DNA from: Candidatus Copromonas avistercoris (nom. illeg.)
GTDB lineage: Bacteria; Bacillota; Clostridia; Lachnospirales; Lachnospiraceae
DNA length: 33,573 bases
Assembly (NCBI GenBank): GCA_018713185.1
Contig: DVFQ01000006.1
Span: 1 to 33,573, forward strand
Direction: 5' to 3'
Numbering within the stretch: position 1 is the first letter of the stretch; each line of letters begins with the position of its first letter. Below are positions 15,633-24,809 of this stretch, piece after piece. The notes under the pieces are model-generated. The model was not told the DNA's origin, did not search any database, and saw nothing but the letters and a program-made list of their open reading frames with translations. The position numbers were made by a program, and so were the translations under genes.

Positions 15633-17876
15633 ATGGCGGAAAAGATACTGAGAACGGAATATTCGGAGGAGATGCAGAAAAGCTATCTGGACTATTCCAT
15701 GAGCGTGATCACGGCCCGCGCCATTCCCGACGCAAGGGACGGCTTAAAGCCGGTTCAGCGGAGGGTGCTTTATGATATGAGTGAGCTGCGGTTGGATCAT
15801 GACAAGCCCCATCGGAAGTCGGCGAGGATCGTCGGCGATACCATGGGTAAATATCATCCCCACGGAGACAGCTCGATTTATGAGACGTTGGTGGTGCTGT
15901 CCCAGGAATTTAAAAAGGGAATGCCTTTAGTGGACGGACACGGAAATTTCGGCTCCATCGAGGGGGACGGAGCGGCCGCCATGCGGTACACGGAAGCGAG
16001 GCTTAAGAAATTCGCGGAGGAGGTTTATTTAAAGGACCTGGATAAGACCGTGGATTTCGTTTCCAACTATGATGAAACGGAAAAGGAGCCGGAGGTCCTT
16101 CCGGTACGGATCCCCAACCTTCTGGTAAACGGAGCCGAGGGAATCGCCGTGGGAATGAGCACCAGCATCCCCACCCATAACCTGGGCGAGGTGATCGACG
16201 CGGTCAAGGCGTATATTGACAACCGCCTTTTGACGGTCCAGGAGCTAATGGAATATCTCCCGGGACCGGATTTCCCCACCGGCGGCATCATCGCCAACCA
16301 GAGCGAGCTGCTTTCCCTATACGAAACCGGCGTCGGGAAATTAAAGCTTCGGGGAAAGATCGATGTGGAGTTAGGAAGGCGCAAGTCGGACCGGGATAAG
16401 TTGGTGATCACGGAAATTCCTTATACGATGATCGGGGCCGGGATCAATAAATTCCTGACGGATGTGGCGGAGTTGGTGGAAAGCCGGAAGCTTCCGGATG
16501 TGGTGGATATTTCCAACCAGTCCAGCAAGGAGGGGATCCGGATCGTCCTGGAACTGCGAAAGGACGCCGACATCGGCCAGATCAAGGGAATTTTATATAA
16601 ACGGACAAAGCTGGAGGATACCTATGGCGTCAACATGCTGGCCATCGACGACGGCCGGCCGGAGACCATGAATCTGAAGCAGATCCTGAATACGTTCCTG
16701 GAATTCCAGTACCGCAACCTGACGAAAAAGTACAATGTACTGCTGGAAAAGGAGCTGGAGAAGAAAGAGATCCAGGAGGGACTGATCGAGGCCTGCGACA
16801 TCATCGACCTGATCATCGCCGTACTGCGGGGATCGAAAAACATGAAGGACGCGAAGGAGTGCCTGATGACCGGAAATACGGAGCGGATCCAGTTTCGGGT
16901 TCCCGGCTTTGAGGAGGACGCCAAATCCCTGCACTTTACGGAGAAGCAGGCGACGGCGATCCTCGATATGCGTCTTTACCGGCTGATCGGGCTGGAGATC
17001 ATCGCTCTGCAGAAGGCCTATAAGGAGACGCTAAAGAAAATCCGCGAATACCGCCATATTCTCTCCAGCCAGAAAAATATGGATCAGGTGATCAAAGAGG
17101 ATCTGGACGCCATCAAAGCGGAGTTTGCGGTTCCCAGAAAAACGCTTCTTGAGGACGGCGGAGAGATCGTACTGGAGGAAAAGAAGGAAGAGGAGCGGGA
17201 AATGGTGTTTGTCATGGACCGGTTCGGCTACTGCAAGCTTCTGGAGAAGAATCTGTTTGAAAAGAATCAGGAGGCGGTTTGCTCGGAGCATGTATGGATC
17301 CTTCCGGTGATGACCGGAGATAAGGTCTGCTTCTTTGCCGACAGCGGAGTCCTTTATCAGGTGAAGGCGTCGGAGCTTCCAACCTTAAAGCTGAAGGAAA
17401 AGGGGATCCCGTTAGATAATGTGAGCCGGTTTGACGGCACGAAGGAACGGGTGCTTCTGGTCCTTCCCGCCGCTTCGCTAAAGGAATCGCCCCTTTTATT
17501 CGCGACGGAGCAGGGAATGATCAAGACCGTTTTGGGAACGGAATTTTTAACGGCCAACCGGATGGTGGCGGCGACAAAGCTGGCGGAGGGCGACAAGCTG
17601 GCACAGGTGCGGCCGGTTCCGGGCGAGGACGAACTGGTTCTTTCCACCTCCGGCGGAATGGTAATTAAGTTCCCGCTGGCGGAGGTGCCGGAGCTTAAGA
17701 AAAACAGCCGGGGCGTCCGGGGCATGAAGCTTGAGGACGGCGACCGTCTGGAGCATGTGTATTTTGCCGTTTTCGATAAGACGATGGAATACCGGGGCAA
17801 AGAAGTTGCCCTTGGAAGGCTGAAGCTTTCCAAGCGGGACGGGAAGGGAACAAAAATCCGCTTGGACCGCTCATGA
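15633..17876 (+). CDS. parC: Type IIA DNA topoisomerase subunit A (ParC-like)
   Basis: This 747-aa subunit breaks and rejoins the gate DNA. The catalytic Tyr119 is in AAMRYTEARL, and the winged-helix quinolone region reads KYHPHGDSSIYE. Ser80 and Glu84 fall at the same numbers as the resistance positions of E. coli ParC, and both are in the sensitive state. The tower and coiled-coil regions and a beta-pinwheel C-terminal domain (about residues 500-740, with repeats such as KKNSRGVRGMK) follow. I do not see the GyrA-box motif QRRGGKG that gyrase needs to wrap DNA, which supports a decatenating ParC. It lies 54 bp after parE with AAAGGAGA upstream. Confidence 0.9.
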   Translation: MAEKILRTEYSEEMQKSYLDYSMSVITARAIPDARDGLKPVQRRVLYDMSELRLDHDKPHRKSARIVGDTMGKYHPHGDSSIYETLVVLSQEFKKGMPLVDGHGNFGSIEGDGAAAMRYTEARLKKFAEEVYLKDLDKTVDFVSNYDETEKEPEVLPVRIPNLLVNGAEGIAVGMSTSIPTHNLGEVIDAVKAYIDNRLLTVQELMEYLPGPDFPTGGIIANQSELLSLYETGVGKLKLRGKIDVELGRRKSDRDKLVITEIPYTMIGAGINKFLTDVAELVESRKLPDVVDISNQSSKEGIRIVLELRKDADIGQIKGILYKRTKLEDTYGVNMLAIDDGRPETMNLKQILNTFLEFQYRNLTKKYNVLLEKELEKKEIQEGLIEACDIIDLIIAVLRGSKNMKDAKECLMTGNTERIQFRVPGFEEDAKSLHFTEKQATAILDMRLYRLIGLEIIALQKAYKETLKKIREYRHILSSQKNMDQVIKEDLDAIKAEFAVPRKTLLEDGGEIVLEEKKEEEREMVFVMDRFGYCKLLEKNLFEKNQEAVCSEHVWILPVMTGDKVCFFADSGVLYQVKASELPTLKLKEKGIPLDNVSRFDGTKERVLLVLPAASLKESPLLFATEQGMIKTVLGTEFLTANRMVAATKLAEGDKLAQVRPVPGEDELVLSTSGGMVIKFPLAEVPELKKNSRGVRGMKLEDGDRLEHVYFAVFDKTMEYRGKEVALGRLKLSKRDGKGTKIRLDRS

Positions 17877-17971
17877 GACGCGGGGACGAGGAGCGGCCGT
17901 TTTATGCGGGCGGCAGAGCTGCGGAAAAAATAATACTGTGTAAGAATACTGTGAAATAGAGGAGAAATATT

Positions 17972-19057
17972 ATGGAAAAGAAATTGAGAGTGGGCGTCCT
18001 TGGGGCGACCGGGATGGTAGGACAGAGATTTGTTTCACTTTTAGAGGAGCATCCCTGGTTTGAGGTGACGACTGTGGCGGCAAGCCCGCGTTCCGCGGGG
18101 AAGACCTACAAGGAGGCGGTGGGCGGCCGCTGGAAATTAGAGACGCCCATGCCGGAAAGAGTAAAGAACCTGACGGTGATGAACGTCAACGAGGTGGAGA
18201 AGGTGGCTTCCTCGGTGGATTTCGTTTTCAGCGCCGTTGATATGACAAAGGAGGAGATCCGCGCCATCGAGGAGGCTTACGCCAAGGCGGAAACGCCGGT
18301 GGTATCCAACAACAGCGCCCACCGCTGGACGCCGGATGTTCCCATGGTGATCCCGGAGATCAATCCGGAGCATTTTGAAGTGATCCCGTTCCAGAGAAAG
18401 CGTCTGAACACGGAGCGGGGATTTATTGCCGTAAAGCCCAACTGCTCGATCCAGAGCTATACGCCGGCGCTTTCCGCCTGGAAAGAGTTTGAGCCTTACG
18501 AGGTGGTGGCCACTACGTACCAGGCGATCTCCGGCGCGGGAAAGACTTTTAAGGATTGGCCGGAAATGGTGGGAAACGTGATTCCCTATATCGGCGGCGA
18601 GGAAGAAAAAAGCGAGCAGGAGCCGCTTCGGATCTGGGGCCGGCTGGAGGGCGGCGTGATCGTTAAGGCGAAGGAGCCGGTGATCACCTGCCAGTGTATC
18701 CGGATCCCCGTTTTAAACGGCCATACGGCCGCCGTCTTTGTGAAATTCCGCAAATGCCCCTCTAAGGAGCAGTTGATCGAGCGGCTTACGCAGTACCGCG
18801 GACTTCCTCAGGAGCTTGCGCTCCCCAGCGCGCCGAAGCAGTTTATCCGGTACCTGGAGGAGAACGACAGACCCCAGGTAACGCTGGATGTGGACTATGA
18901 AAACGGAATGGGAGTGTCCATCGGGCGGCTGAGAGAGGATACGGTTTATGACTGGAAGTTTGTGGGCCTGTCCCACAATACGCTGCGGGGAGCGGCCGGC
19001 GGCGCCGTCCTCTGCGCGGAGCTTTTAACGAAACAGGGATATATTTCCGCGAAATAA
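17972..19057 (+). CDS. asd: Aspartate-semialdehyde dehydrogenase (archaeal/fungal-type)
   Basis: This cytoplasmic enzyme reduces aspartyl phosphate with NADPH to aspartate semialdehyde, the branch point to lysine, diaminopimelate, threonine and methionine. The nucleotide-binding loop is VGVLGATGMVGQRF. The catalytic Cys158 lies in VKPNCSIQSY and the catalytic His251 in NGHTAAVF. Length (361 aa) and the PNCS and SGAGKTFKDWPEM patterns fit the archaeal and fungal-type subgroup found in many Clostridia. GAGGAGA precedes the ATG. The 95-bp gap before it has AATACTGTG-like repeats but no convincing promoter and no lysine riboswitch; it may be read through from parC. Confidence 0.94.
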   Translation: MEKKLRVGVLGATGMVGQRFVSLLEEHPWFEVTTVAASPRSAGKTYKEAVGGRWKLETPMPERVKNLTVMNVNEVEKVASSVDFVFSAVDMTKEEIRAIEEAYAKAETPVVSNNSAHRWTPDVPMVIPEINPEHFEVIPFQRKRLNTERGFIAVKPNCSIQSYTPALSAWKEFEPYEVVATTYQAISGAGKTFKDWPEMVGNVIPYIGGEEEKSEQEPLRIWGRLEGGVIVKAKEPVITCQCIRIPVLNGHTAAVFVKFRKCPSKEQLIERLTQYRGLPQELALPSAPKQFIRYLEENDRPQVTLDVDYENGMGVSIGRLREDTVYDWKFVGLSHNTLRGAAGGAVLCAELLTKQGYISAK

Positions 19058-19105
19058 AATGTTTCCGCGGGATCGATGCGGATGCAAAATAAGGGGGATG
19101 AATTT

Positions 19106-20167
19106 ATGGCGGTTATAAAAACGAAATTTGGCCAGATGCCGGACGGAAGAGAAATCAGCCTTTATCAGATGACGAATCAAAAGGGCGTCCAGGCGTCGGT
19201 GACGGACTTGGGAGCAATCTGGGTCGGACTTCTCGCCCCGGACCGGGAGGGAAAGTTTTCGGACGTACTGCTGGGATACGACGATGCGTCCGGATATTTA
19301 AAAAACGGCCCCCATTTCGGTTCGGTCGTGGGACGTATCGCCAACCGGACGGCAAAGGCCAGATTTTCCCTTCATGGAAAAACTTATGCCCTTACGGTAA
19401 ACAACGGCGAAAACAATCTGCACAGCGGCCTGGATTATTATGACAAGCGGCTTTGGGACGCCCGGATCGATGAGGAGAAAAACGCGGTGGAATTTTCCCT
19501 TTTCAGCCCGGACGGGGATCAGGGATTTCCCGGCAATCTGCGGCTTTCGGTGACCTATGAGCTGACGGAGGATTCCATGGTTTCCATCACCTACCGGGCG
19601 GTCTGCGATCAGGATACGCCGTTAAACCTCACAAACCACGCGTATTTTAACCTGGCGGGCCATGACGGCGGCTTGGTCCTTTCCCAGAAGGCGCGGATCT
19701 TGGCGGATTTTTACACTCCGTCGGCCGCGGATTCCATCCCCACAGGAGAGGTTTTAAAGACGGCGGGGACGCCCATGGATTTTAGCGCCTTTAAAACGAT
19801 GGGAAAAGAGATCGGCGCGGAATTTGACCAGCTTTTACAGGCCGGAGGCTATGACCATAACTGGTGTTTGAAGCATGAGCGGGGCGCGTTTTCCCTGGCC
19901 GCGGAGGCGAAGGATGAGGCGAGCGGACGGCATCTTTCCGTTTATACGGACCAGCCCGGCGTCCAGTTCTATACGGCTAACGGATTGAAGGAAGAAAATG
20001 GGAAAAACGGAGCGGCTTACGGACCCAGGGAGGCCTTCTGCTTTGAGACGCAGAACTGGCCGGACGCTGTGAACCAGCCCCATTTCCCCTCGCCGGTTCT
20101 TAAGGCGGGAGAGGAATTTGTTTCCAGAACCGGATACCGCTTTGATACGGAGGATGAGGCAGAGTGA
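19106..20167 (+). CDS. galM: Aldose 1-epimerase (galactose mutarotase)
   Basis: This enzyme interconverts the alpha and beta anomers of galactose or glucose in sugar catabolism. The 353-aa protein shows the family residues. A substrate-binding and catalytic His lies in the NHAYFNLAGHDGG strand, an Arg in VVGRIANRTAKARF, and the catalytic Glu in CFETQNWPDAVNQP. ATG 19106 is selected over an earlier in-frame ATG at 19076 because AAGGGGG at 19091-19097 serves it and the family N-terminus begins there. It is the first gene of a coupled chain; the EamA gene starts within its stop codon. No galactose genes are adjacent, so the specific sugar is unclear. Confidence 0.93.
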   Translation: MAVIKTKFGQMPDGREISLYQMTNQKGVQASVTDLGAIWVGLLAPDREGKFSDVLLGYDDASGYLKNGPHFGSVVGRIANRTAKARFSLHGKTYALTVNNGENNLHSGLDYYDKRLWDARIDEEKNAVEFSLFSPDGDQGFPGNLRLSVTYELTEDSMVSITYRAVCDQDTPLNLTNHAYFNLAGHDGGLVLSQKARILADFYTPSAADSIPTGEVLKTAGTPMDFSAFKTMGKEIGAEFDQLLQAGGYDHNWCLKHERGAFSLAAEAKDEASGRHLSVYTDQPGVQFYTANGLKEENGKNGAAYGPREAFCFETQNWPDAVNQPHFPSPVLKAGEEFVSRTGYRFDTEDEAE

Positions 20168-21093
20168 GCGAAAAGAAGCAGGAGCGGGAAGCAGGGACCG
20201 GCGTCCGGTTTTTGGCCGCGCTGGGATTGATCGTGACCACCATGGTCTGGGGCGGATCCTTTGTAGCCATGAAAACTTCTGTGGAGCAGGTGCCGCCCAC
20301 ATGGCTGTTGGCATTCCGCTTTACGCTGGCGGCGGTTTTAATGGGGCTTTTGTTTATAAAACAGATCCGCAGCGCGTCCCGCGGCGCGTGGGCCGCCGGA
20401 GGGACTGCCGGCGTGTTCATGGAGCTGGCCTATCTGTTCCAGACTTACGGGTTAAAATATACGACCGCCAGTAAAAACGCGTTTATTACGACGCTTTATG
20501 TGGTGTTTGTTCCGTTCCTGCTGTGGATCTTTTTGAGAAAACGGCCTCAGCTCAATCAGGCTGCCGCAGCGGTCCTGGCGGTGGTTGGCCTGGCCCTTTT
20601 ATCTTTAAAGGGAGATCGGGGCGTCAATCTGGGAGACGGCCTGACGGTGTTAAGCGGCGTCTGCTTTGCCGCCCACATGATCTTGATCGACCGGTTTACA
20701 AAGCGGCATGACCCGTTTTTCCTGACGTTCGTTCAGACCGGGACCATGGCGGTTTTATCCTGGTGCCTGGCGCCGGTTTTGGACGGCGGCATGGATCCCG
20801 CGCCGGTTTTCACAGCGGACTTTGCGGGCAGCATCCTTTATCTTGCCGTGCTGGCCACCACCGGCGGCTTTGTGCTGCAGAATCTGGGCCAGAAGTATCT
20901 AAGCGCCAATACGGCGTCGATCCTGCTGTCTTTGGAGTCGGTGTTCGGCGCGCTGTTTTCGGTCTGGCTGCTGCATGAACGGATGACCGGGCGGATGGTC
21001 CTTGGCTGCGGTTTGATGTTCGCCGCGGTACTTTTAGCGGAGGTGAAGTTTGAGCAAGTCGTTGTTTATTGCAGAAAAGCCCAGCGTAGCTAG
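20164..21093 (+). CDS. EamA/DMT family transporter
   Basis: This is a membrane exporter or permease of the drug/metabolite superfamily, 309 aa with about ten transmembrane helices in two EamA repeats. The first repeat contains GLIVTTMVWGGSFVAMK, and the second shows TASILLSLESVFGALFSVWL followed by HERMTG, the usual end of the domain. It begins with GTG overlapping the galM stop (GTGA), with GGAGG upstream at 20149-20153. The substrate could be an amino acid, nucleoside or sugar derivative; nothing in the sequence decides. Its last 44 bp overlap the start of the next gene in another frame. Confidence 0.9.
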   Translation: MSEKKQEREAGTGVRFLAALGLIVTTMVWGGSFVAMKTSVEQVPPTWLLAFRFTLAAVLMGLLFIKQIRSASRGAWAAGGTAGVFMELAYLFQTYGLKYTTASKNAFITTLYVVFVPFLLWIFLRKRPQLNQAAAAVLAVVGLALLSLKGDRGVNLGDGLTVLSGVCFAAHMILIDRFTKRHDPFFLTFVQTGTMAVLSWCLAPVLDGGMDPAPVFTADFAGSILYLAVLATTGGFVLQNLGQKYLSANTASILLSLESVFGALFSVWLLHERMTGRMVLGCGLMFAAVLLAEVKFEQVVVYCRKAQRS

Positions 21094-23116
21094 GGAATTT
21101 GCCAAGGCGCTCAAGGTATCGGGCGCAGGCAGGGACGGCTATATCGAATCGGAGTCGGCGATCGTGACCTGGTGCGTGGGTCATCTGGTTACCATGAGCT
21201 ATCCCGAGGCGTATGACCCCTCCCTTAAGCGCTGGAGCATGGATACGCTTCCGTTTCTTCCCAAGGAATTTAAGTATCAGCTGATCGAGGATACAAAAAA
21301 GCAGTTCCAGATCGTAAGCGGGCTTTTAAACCGGAAGGATGTGGAGACCATCTATGTCTGCACCGACTCCGGGCGGGAGGGCGAATATATTTACCGGCTG
21401 GTGGAGCAGATGGCCAGAGTAAAAGGAAAAGCGCGCCGCCGGGTCTGGATCGATTCCCAGACGGAGGAGGAGATCCTTAGGGGCGTCCGGGAGGCAAAGG
21501 ATCTTTCGGAATATGACAATCTGGCGGCCTCCGCCTATCTGCGGGCCAAAGAGGACTACCTGATGGGAATCAATTTTTCCCGCGCCCTTACGTTAAAATA
21601 CGGGCCGCCGGTAGCTTCCTATCTGGGAGAGCGGCGGGCGGTGCTTTCGGTGGGCCGGGTCATGACTTGCGTCCTTGGAATGGTCGTCCGAAGAGAGCGG
21701 GAAATCCGGGAATTCGTGAAAACGCCCTTTTACCGGGTGATCGCGTCCTTCGGGCTGGAGGATCAAAAAACGGGACAGGCCCTTACGCTGGAGGCGGAAT
21801 GGAGGGCCGCGGAAGGTTCCCGCTATTTTAACACGCCCGCTCTTTACAAGGAAAACGGCTTTAAAGAGGAGAAAACGGCCAAGGAGCTCATTGAATTTTT
21901 GTCCCAGGCGCCCATGGAGGGAAAAATCGCGTCCCTTGAGAAGAAAAAGGAGACCCGTTACGCGCCCCTGCTTTTTAATCTGGCGGAGCTGCAGAATGAA
22001 TGCTCCCGGCTGTTTAAGATAAGCCCCGACGAAACGCTGAAAGTCGTGCAGGAATTGTATGAAAAAAAACTGGTGACCTACCCAAGGACGGACGCCAGGG
22101 TCCTTTCCAGCGCGGTGGCAAAGGAGATCCGGAAAAATATCGCGGGTTTGTCCGGCTTTGGGCCTCTTTCCGAGGCGGCGTCCGCCGTTTTGGAAAGCGG
22201 CTCCTACAAAAAGATCGCCTCCAGCCGCTATGTGAACGATAAGCAGATCACGGACCATTACGCCATTATCCCCACGGGACAGGGGCTTTCGGCCTTAAGG
22301 TCTTTAAACAGTCAGTCCCTTAAGATCTATGAAGTGATCAGCCGGAGATTTCTTTGTATTTTTTATCCTCCGGCCGTCTATCAGAAGCTGTCTCTGAATA
22401 TGGAAAAACAAGGGGAGCATTTCTTTTCCAGCTTTAAGGCGCCGGTGGAGGAGGGCTATTTAAAGATCGCTTCTCCGGACTGGCTCAAGGCCGGAAGCGA
22501 GAAGGAGACGGACGAGAAAGAGCTTAACTTGTCTGGAAATCGGAATGGGGCGGCTTTGCTTTCAGCCCTTTCCCATTTGAAAAAGGGGGATTCGCTTCCG
22601 GTTCTGGGCTTTTCGGTAAAAGAGGGGGAAACGTCCCCGCCGAAGCGCTACACCTCCGGTTCCATGATCTTAGCCATGGAAAACGCCGGCCAGCTGATCG
22701 AGGACGAGGATCTCAGGGCTCAGATCAAGGGCAGCGGCATCGGCACCAGCGCCACCCGGGCGGAAATCCTAAAAAAGCTCTGTACGATCAAATATCTGTC
22801 GCTGGCGAAAAAGACCCAGATCATTACGCCGACGCTGTTTGGAGAAATGGTCTACGACGTATGTCTCTGCTCCCTGCGTCAGCTTTTGAATCCGGAGCTG
22901 ACGGCCAGCTGGGAAAAAGGGCTCACCTATGTGGCCGAGGGCAGCATTACGCCGGAGGAGTACATGGAGAAACTGGAGCGGTTTGTGACCTTACGAACCA
23001 ACGGCGTCAAGCAGGGCAGCTTTCAAACCGCGCTGCGCCCGTATTTTGACGCGGCCGCGAAATATTATGGAAACGGCAGGGATCAAAAAAGTATCAGGAG
23101 GAAATCATCGATATGA
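21050..23116 (+). CDS. topB: DNA topoisomerase III paralogue, short form
   Basis: This is a second type IA topoisomerase, distinct from the one at 7716. The Toprim domain has FIAEKPSVAREFAKAL and CTDSGREGEYIYRLV. The catalytic Tyr344 lies in LVTYPRTDARVLS, followed by the core motif KQITDHYAIIPTGQG. The late core reads GSGIGTSATRAEILKKL. The protein is 688 aa and has no C-terminal Cys ribbons, unlike the other copy. It also has a longer segment before the tyrosine. The TTG start is supported by GGAGG at 21039-21043 and the family N-terminus (SKSLFIAEKPS). Paralogues without zinc ribbons often travel on conjugative elements, but no such genes are near. Confidence 0.93.
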   Translation: MSKSLFIAEKPSVAREFAKALKVSGAGRDGYIESESAIVTWCVGHLVTMSYPEAYDPSLKRWSMDTLPFLPKEFKYQLIEDTKKQFQIVSGLLNRKDVETIYVCTDSGREGEYIYRLVEQMARVKGKARRRVWIDSQTEEEILRGVREAKDLSEYDNLAASAYLRAKEDYLMGINFSRALTLKYGPPVASYLGERRAVLSVGRVMTCVLGMVVRREREIREFVKTPFYRVIASFGLEDQKTGQALTLEAEWRAAEGSRYFNTPALYKENGFKEEKTAKELIEFLSQAPMEGKIASLEKKKETRYAPLLFNLAELQNECSRLFKISPDETLKVVQELYEKKLVTYPRTDARVLSSAVAKEIRKNIAGLSGFGPLSEAASAVLESGSYKKIASSRYVNDKQITDHYAIIPTGQGLSALRSLNSQSLKIYEVISRRFLCIFYPPAVYQKLSLNMEKQGEHFFSSFKAPVEEGYLKIASPDWLKAGSEKETDEKELNLSGNRNGAALLSALSHLKKGDSLPVLGFSVKEGETSPPKRYTSGSMILAMENAGQLIEDEDLRAQIKGSGIGTSATRAEILKKLCTIKYLSLAKKTQIITPTLFGEMVYDVCLCSLRQLLNPELTASWEKGLTYVAEGSITPEEYMEKLERFVTLRTNGVKQGSFQTALRPYFDAAAKYYGNGRDQKSIRRKSSI

Positions 23117-23787
23117 AAAAAGCGGAAACTGTGATAAACTGTCTTTATGATCTTAGCCACTCTTTGGCAGGAAGCTATTTAAAGGAGCTTACTTACCCCT
23201 GGGAGGCCCTTCCCCATATTAAGGAATGGATCGAAGCCATCGGCGCCGCCCTTCCCGAGGAGGAATACGAGCGCAGAGGGGAAACCGTTTGGGTGCATAA
23301 AACGGCAAAGGTATTCCCCAGCGCCTATTTGGGAGATCATATTATTATCGGAAAAGACGCCGAGGTCCGCCACTGCGCGTTTTTAAGAGCCAATGCCCTG
23401 GTGGGCGAGGGCGCCGTGGTGGGAAATTCCACAGAATTAAAAAATGTAATTTTGTTTGATAAAGTTCAAGTTCCCCATTATAATTATGTGGGAGACTCGA
23501 TCCTTGGATACAAGGCCCATATGGGGGCCGGTTCCATTACCTCCAACGTAAAATCCGATAAGCTCCTTGTTAAGGTGCATACGGAGGAAGGAGATCTGGA
23601 GACCGGGCTGAAAAAATTCGGCGCCATGGTCGGGGATATGGTAGAGGTAGGATGCGGATCGATCCTAAATCCCGGCGTGGTCGTTGGAAGAAACTGCAAT
23701 ATTTATCCCCTTTCCAGCGTGCGCGGCTGTGTGGATGAAAATTCCATCTATAAGCGCCAGGGAGAAATCGTCGGGAAAACGCTATGA
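23113..23787 (+). CDS. Left-handed beta-helix (hexapeptide) protein, GlmU C-domain-like
   Basis: This is a 224-aa protein with hexapeptide repeats from about residue 60 onward (for example AFLRANALVGEGAVVGNSTE and VEVGCGSILNPGVVVGRNCN). The repeats form a left-handed beta helix as in GlmU and other sugar-nucleotide acyltransferases. It is often annotated as UDP-N-acetylglucosamine pyrophosphorylase in related bacteria, but the nucleotidyltransferase domain of GlmU is absent, so that name is doubtful. The N-terminal 55 residues are helical. It overlaps the topoisomerase stop by 4 bp (ATGA) and the LysR start by 4 bp. Acyl transfer to a sugar nucleotide is the most likely activity. Confidence 0.8.
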   Translation: MKKAETVINCLYDLSHSLAGSYLKELTYPWEALPHIKEWIEAIGAALPEEEYERRGETVWVHKTAKVFPSAYLGDHIIIGKDAEVRHCAFLRANALVGEGAVVGNSTELKNVILFDKVQVPHYNYVGDSILGYKAHMGAGSITSNVKSDKLLVKVHTEEGDLETGLKKFGAMVGDMVEVGCGSILNPGVVVGRNCNIYPLSSVRGCVDENSIYKRQGEIVGKTL

Positions 23788-24752
23788 CATTTTTGGAAAT
23801 CGAAGCTTTTTTGAATATTGTCCAGCATGGGAGCTTTTCCGCGGCCGCGGAGAAGCTGTACGTCACGCAGCCGGCGTTGGGACGCCGGATCCGGGCGCTG
23901 GAGGAGGAATTGGGCTATACTCTGTTTGTGCGGAACAAAGGCGTCCGCCATGTGGAATTAACGAAACAGGGGCAGGCGTTTATCGGCCTTGCCCACCGCT
24001 GGCAGGCCCTTTGGAACGAGACGCAGGAAGCGGCGCTTCTAAGCAATGAAAAAAGCCTTTACGTGGCGAGCGTGGGAAGCCTTGCGGCCTTCCTTCTGCC
24101 GACGGTGTTCCAGACCTTTATGCGGGAGCATCCGGAATGCTGCCTTCATATGACGACGCTCCATTCCGCCGACGCCTATTCCTATGTCAGCAGCCAGGCG
24201 GCGGATCTGGCGTTTATTACGGATCCCATGTATTCTTCCCAGGTAAAGACGACCATCCTGTTTCGGGAGGAGCTTTGCCTGGTGGTGGGAAAGGATCTGA
24301 ACCTTCCCAAAACATTAAAGCTTCGGGAGCTGGATCCCCGGCAGGAAATCCGGACCCGGTGGGACCGGAATTTCGACGCGTGGCACCGGTATTATTTTGG
24401 AAGCTCCGCCGTGCCGCGGGTGTATCTGGATGAAATGGGCTTTCTGCAGTATTTCGCGCAGAACGGCGATAACTGGGCGTTTATGCCCCGCTCCATCGCG
24501 AAGAGCATGGTGGCCAGCAGCCCGGTTTCCATCCACGAGCTGGACGTCAAGATTCCCCAGCGGACGCTTTATTATCTTTATCGGTTGGAGGACGCGTCCC
24601 CGTACCAGGAAAAGCTTTTAACCTTATGCCGCGAGAAACTTCGGGGCGAGGATGGGATCTACCTGGTGGAGGAGGACGGCGGGCCGTTTTTTGAAGGGAA
24701 CCGGCCCAGCAAAGCGGAAAGCGGCAAGAGAACGCGCGTGATGAAAGAGTAG
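23784..24752 (+). CDS. LysR family transcriptional regulator
   Basis: This is a DNA-binding regulator of 322 aa. The N-terminal winged helix-turn-helix is clear (FLNIVQHGSFSAAAEKLYVT, then QPALGRRIRALEEELGYTLF). It is followed by a linker helix and an effector-binding domain of the periplasmic-binding-protein type (from about residue 90, with LYVASVGSLAAFLLPTVFQ). LysR proteins often regulate divergent neighbours, but here the gene is last in a co-directional chain and starts 4 bp inside the beta-helix gene, which suggests control of its own operon or a remote target. The C-terminus after about residue 300 is charged and looks poorly conserved. Confidence 0.9.
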   Translation: MTFLEIEAFLNIVQHGSFSAAAEKLYVTQPALGRRIRALEEELGYTLFVRNKGVRHVELTKQGQAFIGLAHRWQALWNETQEAALLSNEKSLYVASVGSLAAFLLPTVFQTFMREHPECCLHMTTLHSADAYSYVSSQAADLAFITDPMYSSQVKTTILFREELCLVVGKDLNLPKTLKLRELDPRQEIRTRWDRNFDAWHRYYFGSSAVPRVYLDEMGFLQYFAQNGDNWAFMPRSIAKSMVASSPVSIHELDVKIPQRTLYYLYRLEDASPYQEKLLTLCREKLRGEDGIYLVEEDGGPFFEGNRPSKAESGKRTRVMKE

Positions 24753-24809
24753 GGATAAAACTGATCAAGCAAGAATGGAAAGAATAAGAAAGAAAAGAGG
24801 AAGCAGAAA

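Noticed and set aside
13659..17876. Naming the pair gyrB-gyrA
   Set aside because: No replication-origin genes nearby and no GyrA box seen, so ParE/ParC is preferred.
17877..17971. Lysine riboswitch before asd
   Set aside because: The gap is 95 bp and lacks the long conserved core of a lysine riboswitch.
24753..24809. T-box leader for trpS
   Set aside because: Only 57 bp separate LysR and trpS, too short for a T-box, and no T-box sequence is seen.
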